A DNA stretch of 27,604 nt from Lachnospiraceae bacterium (GTDB lineage: Bacteria; Bacillota_A; Clostridia; Lachnospirales; Lachnospiraceae): the NCBI GenBank assembly GCA_017621115.1, contig JAGATU010000013.1, positions 1 to 27,604 of the forward strand, written 5' to 3'. Under the pieces are notes generated by a model. That model had not been told where the DNA came from. It did no database searches and saw only the letters and a list, made by a program, of their open reading frames with translations. Position numbers and translations under genes: made by a program. This document shows, in pieces, positions 23,428 to 27,604 of the stretch. Every line of letters begins with the position of its first letter. The stretch's first letter is position 1.

Positions 23428-24786
23428 ATGGAACAGAGAGAGCGTTTAGCTACACGTCTCGGATTTATTTTACTGAGTGCGGGATGTGCAATCGGTATCG
23501 GTAATGTATGGAAATTCCCATACATGGTAGGACAGTTTGGCGGCGGTGCCTTCGTGCTTGTCTACATATTTTTCTTAATTGCAATGGGTGTACCTGTTAT
23601 GACAATGGAGTTTGCACTCGGTCGTGCGAGCCAGAAGAGCCCGGCTAAGATTTTTAATGAGTTGGAGCCTAAGGGAAGCAAATGGCATTGGTACGGTATT
23701 GTAGCTTTAATCGGTAATGTGATTTTAATGATGTTTTACACGACAGTATCCGGATGGATGCTTCAGTACTTTGTTAAGACGGCAAAGGGTGATTTTGTTG
23801 GCTTAAGTGCAGACGGAGTTGCAGCAGAGTTTGGTAATATGCTCGCAGATCCGGTTACGTTACTTATTTATACGACAATTACGATTATTATCGGTTTCTT
23901 CATTAACTCCATCGGTGTACAGAAGGGACTCGAAAAGATTACGAAGTGGATGATGATAGCACTTCTTGTAATCATGGTTGTTTTGGCTATTAACAGTATG
24001 TTCCTTGACGGCGGTGCAGAAGGACTTAAGTTCTACCTCGTTCCTGACCTTGCAAGAATGAAGGATGCCGGTATTGTTAATGTGGTAGTTGGTGCCATGA
24101 ACCAGTCATTCTTTACATTGAGCCTTGGTATCGGTTCTATGGCTATTTTTGGTAGTTACTTGGGCAAAGAACGTACACTTATGGGCGAGTCTGTTAATGT
24201 TGCCGTATTGGATACATTTGTAGCGTTAACATCCGGTTTAATCATTTTCCCGGCATGCTTTGCTTATAATGTACAGCCTGACAGTGGTCCAAGCCTTATT
24301 TTTATAACATTACCTAATATTTTCAATAATCTTTCCGGCGGACGTATCTGGGGAAGTTTATTCTTCGTATTTATGTCATTTGCGGCATTCTCAACCGTAC
24401 TTGCCGTATTTGAAAATATTATCGCATGTACCATGGATTTGACAGGATGGTCAAGAAAGAAAACATGTATTATTGATGGTATATTAATGTTCTTCCTTTC
24501 CATTCCATGCATTCTTGGTTTCAATGTATGGAGCGGCTTCCAGCCACTCGGACCGGGTTCAGGTGTGCTTGATTTGGAAGATTTCATTGTAAGTAACCTG
24601 ATTCTTCCGATTGGTTCACTGATTTTCATTATCTTCTGTGTAACACGTTACGGATGGGGATGGGATAAATTCGTGGCAGAAGCCAATGAAGGAAAAGGTC
24701 TTAAAGTTGCAAAATGGATGAGACCATATGTAACTTATGTATTACCGGTTATGGTATTGGTAATCCTTATTATGGGCTTGATTTAA
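23428..24786 (+). CDS. Sodium-dependent transporter, NSS/SNF family
   Basis: The 452-residue membrane protein has about 11-12 transmembrane helices and belongs to the neurotransmitter:sodium symporter family (LeuT fold). The signature of helix 1 is clear: LGFILLSAGCAIGIGNVWKF (residues 11-30), followed by PYMVGQFGGGAFVLVYI. Helix 6-like sequence (NQSFFTLSLGIGSMAIFGSY) occurs near 225-245. Bacterial members take up amino acids such as tryptophan, tyrosine or branched-chain residues with sodium; the substrate here is unknown. AAAGGGGAC precedes the ATG. The gene has its own promoter and terminator. A second member of the family starts at 27489, on the far side of the copper ATPase gene. Confidence 0.94.
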   Translation: MEQRERLATRLGFILLSAGCAIGIGNVWKFPYMVGQFGGGAFVLVYIFFLIAMGVPVMTMEFALGRASQKSPAKIFNELEPKGSKWHWYGIVALIGNVILMMFYTTVSGWMLQYFVKTAKGDFVGLSADGVAAEFGNMLADPVTLLIYTTITIIIGFFINSIGVQKGLEKITKWMMIALLVIMVVLAINSMFLDGGAEGLKFYLVPDLARMKDAGIVNVVVGAMNQSFFTLSLGIGSMAIFGSYLGKERTLMGESVNVAVLDTFVALTSGLIIFPACFAYNVQPDSGPSLIFITLPNIFNNLSGGRIWGSLFFVFMSFAAFSTVLAVFENIIACTMDLTGWSRKKTCIIDGILMFFLSIPCILGFNVWSGFQPLGPGSGVLDLEDFIVSNLILPIGSLIFIIFCVTRYGWGWDKFVAEANEGKGLKVAKWMRPYVTYVLPVMVLVILIMGLI

Positions 24787-24805
24787 TTGTTAAGTTAATA
24801 AAAAA

Positions 24806-24835
24806 CGGCTCGTTTCTTGAAACGGGCCGCTTTTT
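24806..24835 (+). terminator. Terminator of the NSS transporter gene
   Basis: CGGCTCGTTTC pairs with GAAACGGGCCG (one wobble) and is followed by CTTTTT. Its descending arm also contains the -35 box of the next promoter. Confidence 0.88.
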
Positions 24836-24845
24836 GCGTTATTAT
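24817..24845 (+). promoter_or_regulatory. Candidate promoter of the copper ATPase gene
   Basis: TTGAAA (24817-24822), a 17-nt spacer and TATTAT (24840-24845) overlap the preceding terminator. No CsoR- or CopY-type operator was recognised nearby. Confidence 0.5.
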
Positions 24846-24897
24846 AAGGAATGAATATGAGTTAGTTGCGTCTTACTTAGAAGTGAGGTGATATCGA

Positions 24898-27399
24898 TTG
24901 GAACAATATAATGTTACAGGTATGAGTTGCGCAGCCTGTAGTGCACGTGTGGAAAAAGCAGTAAAAAATGTAGATGGGGTAATCTCCTGTAGTGTCAGTC
25001 TGCTTACCAATTCCATGGGTGTAGAAGGAACAGCGGACGAAAGTGCGATTATTAAGGCGGTACAGGATGCCGGATATGATGCGAGCAAAAAAGGAAGTCA
25101 TGCAGAGCATCAGGGAAATGTTTCCGATGATTATGAAGAAATGATAAAAGACAGGGAGACACCTGCGCTTAAAAAGCGGTTATGGTATTCAATTGCTTTT
25201 CTTCTTATACTGATGTATTTTTCCATGGGACATATGATGTGGAACTGGCCGGTACCTTCTTTTTTGCATGAGAATCACATGGCAATGGGATTATTACAAT
25301 TAATTCTTACAGTGATAATCATGGTTATTAACCGGAAGTTTTTCGTAAGCGGATTTAAGAGCCTATGGCATCGTGCTCCCAATATGGATACATTGGTTGC
25401 GCTTGGCGCAGGTGCGGCTTTAATATATAGCCTGTATGCATTATTTATTCTTAAAGATATGCACGAACTATATTTTGAGTCCGCAGCAATGATTTTGACG
25501 CTAATTACTGTCGGTAAAATGTTGGAAGCCCGTGCCAAAGGGAAAACGACGGATGCTTTAAAAGGACTTATGAAACTGGCACCGAAGACGGCGGTTGTCG
25601 TTGTGGATGGAGTTGAACGGGAAGTTGCGATTACAGACGTAAAAAGAGGCGATGTTTTTGTGGTGCGTCCGGGAGAGAATATTCCGGTGGACGGAATCGT
25701 TACAGAAGGGTGTAGTGCGGTAAATGAGGCTGCTCTGACGGGAGAGAGTATTCCGGTTGATAAGGAAGAAGGAAGCCGGGTGTCTGCGGCAACAATGAAT
25801 ATATCCGGGTATTTGAAATGTGAGGCAATAAGAGTTGGTGAAGATACGACTTTATCGCAGATTATCCGTATGGTGAGTGATGCGGCGGCAACCAAGGCGC
25901 CGATTGCTAAAGTGGCGGATACGGTTTCCGGAATTTTCGTGCCGATAGTTATCGGTATTGCTGTTGTTACAATAATTGTCTGGCTTTTGCTTGGTAACAG
26001 AATCGGTTATGCCCTGGCAAGGGGAATTTCGGTATTGGTAATATCCTGTCCGTGTGCACTTGGTCTGGCAACGCCGGTAGCTATTATGGTAGGTAACGGT
26101 ATCGGTGCCCAAAACGGTATTTTGTACAAAACAGCTGTGGCTTTGGAGACAGCCGGAAAAGTAAATGTAGTGGCCCTGGATAAGACCGGTACGATTACAA
26201 ACGGGACGCCGGTGGTGACGGATGTTTTGCCGGCAGACGGTATTACGGAAGAAGACTTGATAATAACGGCGTATTCCATGGAAATGAAAAGTGAACATCC
26301 TCTTGCCAAAGCTATTGTTGCATTTGCCGGGGAAAAAGGATTTACTGCAAAAGAAACGCAAGAGTTTAAGAACGTATCAGGAAATGGTATCCATGCGTTA
26401 GTGGATGGCATGGAAGCAGCCGGCGGAAATTACCGATTTATCAGCGGATACTTGAAAAATATGGACGACGGTGTATCGGGAAAAATCCGAAAGGATGCAG
26501 ACCGCTTGGCAGAAGAAGGCAAGACTCCGCTGTTTTTTGTAAGGGATAATCGTTTTATCGGTCTGATAGCGGTTGCCGATGTAATGAAGGAAGACAGTAA
26601 GGAAGCCATAGTACAATTACGTAATATGGGTATCCGGGTAGTTATGCTGACAGGCGATAATGAGAAGACAGCGAATGCCATCGGAAAAGCAGCCGGTGTG
26701 GATGAGGTGATAGCAGGAGTATTGCCTGACGGTAAGGAAGCGGTAATCCGTCGATTACAGGAAAGCGGAAAAACAGCGATGATCGGCGATGGAATTAATG
26801 ATGCTCCGGCTTTGACAAGGGCAGATATCGGTATGGCAATCGGTGCGGGAACGGATATTGCGATTGATGCGGCAGATGTGGTGTTAATGAAGAGTAGTTT
26901 GAAAGATGCGGCTGCTGCAATACGTTTAAGCCGTGCAACAATCCAAAATATCCACCAGAATCTGTTTTGGGCGTTTTTCTATAATATAATCGGAATCCCA
27001 TTGGCGGCAGGTGTATGGATTCCGATATTCGGATGGGAACTGAATCCGATGTTTGGAGCAGCAGCAATGAGCTTGTCCAGTTTTTGTGTGGTAAGCAATG
27101 CGTTGCGCTTGAATTTCTGTAAAGTACACGATGCATCAAAAGATAAAGCGATAACGAATAAAGAAAAGTCAGCAAAGGAGAAAACGAATATGACTAAGAC
27201 TATGAAAATCAACGGTATGATGTGCGGACATTGTGAAGCAAGGGTTAAAAAAGTATTGGAAGCATTGCCACAGGTAGAAGAAGCGGTAGTAAGCCATGAA
27301 GCCGGTACGGCAGTGCTTACATTAGTAGAAGAGATTTCAAATGATGAATTAAAGAAAGTAATTGAAGACCAGGATTACGAAGTACTTTCTGTTGAATAA
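24898..27399 (+). CDS. copA: Copper-translocating P1B-type ATPase with N- and C-terminal metal-binding domains
   Basis: The 833-residue protein exports Cu(I) across the cytoplasmic membrane. Its order is: N-terminal heavy-metal domain (GMSCAAC, C11/C14), membrane helices from about 95, actuator TGES, the CPC metal site (C384-P385-C386), phosphorylation site DKTGT (D428), nucleotide domain with the HP of SEHPLAKA, hinge GDGINDAP (from 630) and the final helices ending near 740. A Lys-rich linker leads to a second complete heavy-metal domain at the C-terminus (GMMCGHC, C776/C779). A C-terminal position for this domain is uncommon. The start is TTG 24898, preceded by GTGAGGTGA at 6-7 nt. No copper regulator gene is adjacent. 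An internal ATG at 27190 with its own Shine-Dalgarno may also be used. Confidence 0.95.
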   Translation: MEQYNVTGMSCAACSARVEKAVKNVDGVISCSVSLLTNSMGVEGTADESAIIKAVQDAGYDASKKGSHAEHQGNVSDDYEEMIKDRETPALKKRLWYSIAFLLILMYFSMGHMMWNWPVPSFLHENHMAMGLLQLILTVIIMVINRKFFVSGFKSLWHRAPNMDTLVALGAGAALIYSLYALFILKDMHELYFESAAMILTLITVGKMLEARAKGKTTDALKGLMKLAPKTAVVVVDGVEREVAITDVKRGDVFVVRPGENIPVDGIVTEGCSAVNEAALTGESIPVDKEEGSRVSAATMNISGYLKCEAIRVGEDTTLSQIIRMVSDAAATKAPIAKVADTVSGIFVPIVIGIAVVTIIVWLLLGNRIGYALARGISVLVISCPCALGLATPVAIMVGNGIGAQNGILYKTAVALETAGKVNVVALDKTGTITNGTPVVTDVLPADGITEEDLIITAYSMEMKSEHPLAKAIVAFAGEKGFTAKETQEFKNVSGNGIHALVDGMEAAGGNYRFISGYLKNMDDGVSGKIRKDADRLAEEGKTPLFFVRDNRFIGLIAVADVMKEDSKEAIVQLRNMGIRVVMLTGDNEKTANAIGKAAGVDEVIAGVLPDGKEAVIRRLQESGKTAMIGDGINDAPALTRADIGMAIGAGTDIAIDAADVVLMKSSLKDAAAAIRLSRATIQNIHQNLFWAFFYNIIGIPLAAGVWIPIFGWELNPMFGAAAMSLSSFCVVSNALRLNFCKVHDASKDKAITNKEKSAKEKTNMTKTMKINGMMCGHCEARVKKVLEALPQVEEAVVSHEAGTAVLTLVEEISNDELKKVIEDQDYEVLSVE
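27190..27399 (+). CDS. Possible internal CopZ-like copper chaperone start within copA
   Basis: ATG 27190 is in frame with copA and has AAAGGAG (27174-27180) 9 nt upstream. Translation from it would give a free 69-residue heavy-metal-associated domain (MTKTMKING, then MMCGHC) with the usual length and ends of stand-alone CopZ chaperones. CopZ passes Cu(I) to CopA in the cytoplasm. Whether the internal start is used is an inference. The arrangement also fits a recent fusion of adjacent copA and copZ genes through loss of the copA stop. Confidence 0.5.
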   Translation: MTKTMKINGMMCGHCEARVKKVLEALPQVEEAVVSHEAGTAVLTLVEEISNDELKKVIEDQDYEVLSVE

Positions 27400-27404
27400 T
27401 TAAT

Positions 27405-27433
27405 TTGACAATCCGGTCAGAATGTTATAACAT
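27405..27433 (+). promoter_or_regulatory. Candidate promoter of the second NSS transporter gene
   Basis: TTGACA (27405-27410) is perfect. At 17-nt spacing the -10 position reads TAACAT (27428-27433); TATAAC at 27426 would give a 15-nt spacer. No hairpin terminator was seen after copA. Confidence 0.45.
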
Positions 27434-27488
27434 TATGCCATTATTTATTTAACTCAGACAGATAGAAAACGAAAGAGGGGAGTAACAA

Positions 27489-27604
27489 ATGAACGAAACA
27501 AAAAGAGGCAATTTTAGCGGCAGTATCGGCTTTGTTCTGGCAGCAGCCGGTAGTGCGGTAGGATTAGGTAATCTTTGGAGATTCCCATACCTTGCAGCAC
27601 AGTA
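27489..27604 (+). CDS. Sodium-dependent transporter, NSS/SNF family (3' end outside window)
   Basis: Only the first 38 codons are visible, but they contain the helix-1 signature of the neurotransmitter:sodium symporter family: [20 protein letters not shown], then FPYLAAQ. AGAGGGGAG precedes the ATG by several bases. It is clearly a different member from the one at 23428, whose helix 1 reads LLSAGCAIGIGNVWKF. The gene runs off the end of the window, so length and integrity cannot be judged. Confidence 0.88.
   Translation, partial: MNETKRGNFSGSIGFVLAAAGSAVGLGNLWRFPYLAAQ

Overview
The window looks like chromosomal DNA from an anaerobic gut or rumen Firmicute, most probably a member of the Lachnospiraceae. 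The grounds are the moderately low GC content, strong Gram-positive ribosome binding sites (AGGAGG type), consensus sigma-A promoters, and the mix of families: DUF1836, DUF6171, a PadR/DUF2812 pair, DegV, and an LplB/YtcP-type sugar importer. No rRNA, tRNA, phage, insertion sequence or CRISPR array was recognised.

Layout. Bases 1-1512 hold the 3' part of an ABC exporter. A small operon follows (1649-3560: PAP2-like membrane protein, membrane-bound XRE regulator, HAD phosphatase). From 3671 to 15474 lies a carbohydrate-utilisation locus: GH115 alpha-glucuronidase, multidomain GH43 enzyme, LacI-family regulator, two sugar ABC permeases, a lipoprotein solute-binding protein, a GH51 arabinofuranosidase, and a small eight-cysteine protein of the DUF6171 type. 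A perfect palindromic terminator closes it. The minus strand then carries DUF2812 and PadR genes (15528-16545) and a YczE-like membrane protein with a DUF1836 gene (16791-17971). Plus-strand genes resume with DegV, an unknown protein and an anchored RCC1-like protein (18177-20606). A minus-strand acyl-CoA thioesterase, a methyl-accepting chemotaxis protein fused to a YcgR/PilZ module, a sodium-dependent NSS/SNF transporter, a copper P-type ATPase and the start of a second NSS transporter complete the window.

How the genes work together. None of the three glycoside hydrolases has a signal peptide, while the binding protein is a lipoprotein. The locus therefore appears to import decorated xylan fragments intact and remove their (methyl)glucuronosyl and arabinosyl branches in the cytoplasm. 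The importer operon has a textbook promoter (TTGACA-17-TATAAT) followed at once by a 16-bp CG-centred inverted repeat, the expected form of an operator for the LacI protein encoded just upstream. No ATPase gene is present, so a shared MsmX-like ATPase encoded elsewhere is presumed.

The most unusual features are: a 15/16-bp-periodic array of seven GATRTATC-like boxes across the padR promoter and leader; an in-frame ribosome binding site and ATG inside the 3' end of copA that could release a free CopZ-like chaperone; and a chemoreceptor with a C-terminal c-di-GMP (PilZ) domain, whose start codon is separated from its Shine-Dalgarno by a nine-T tract.
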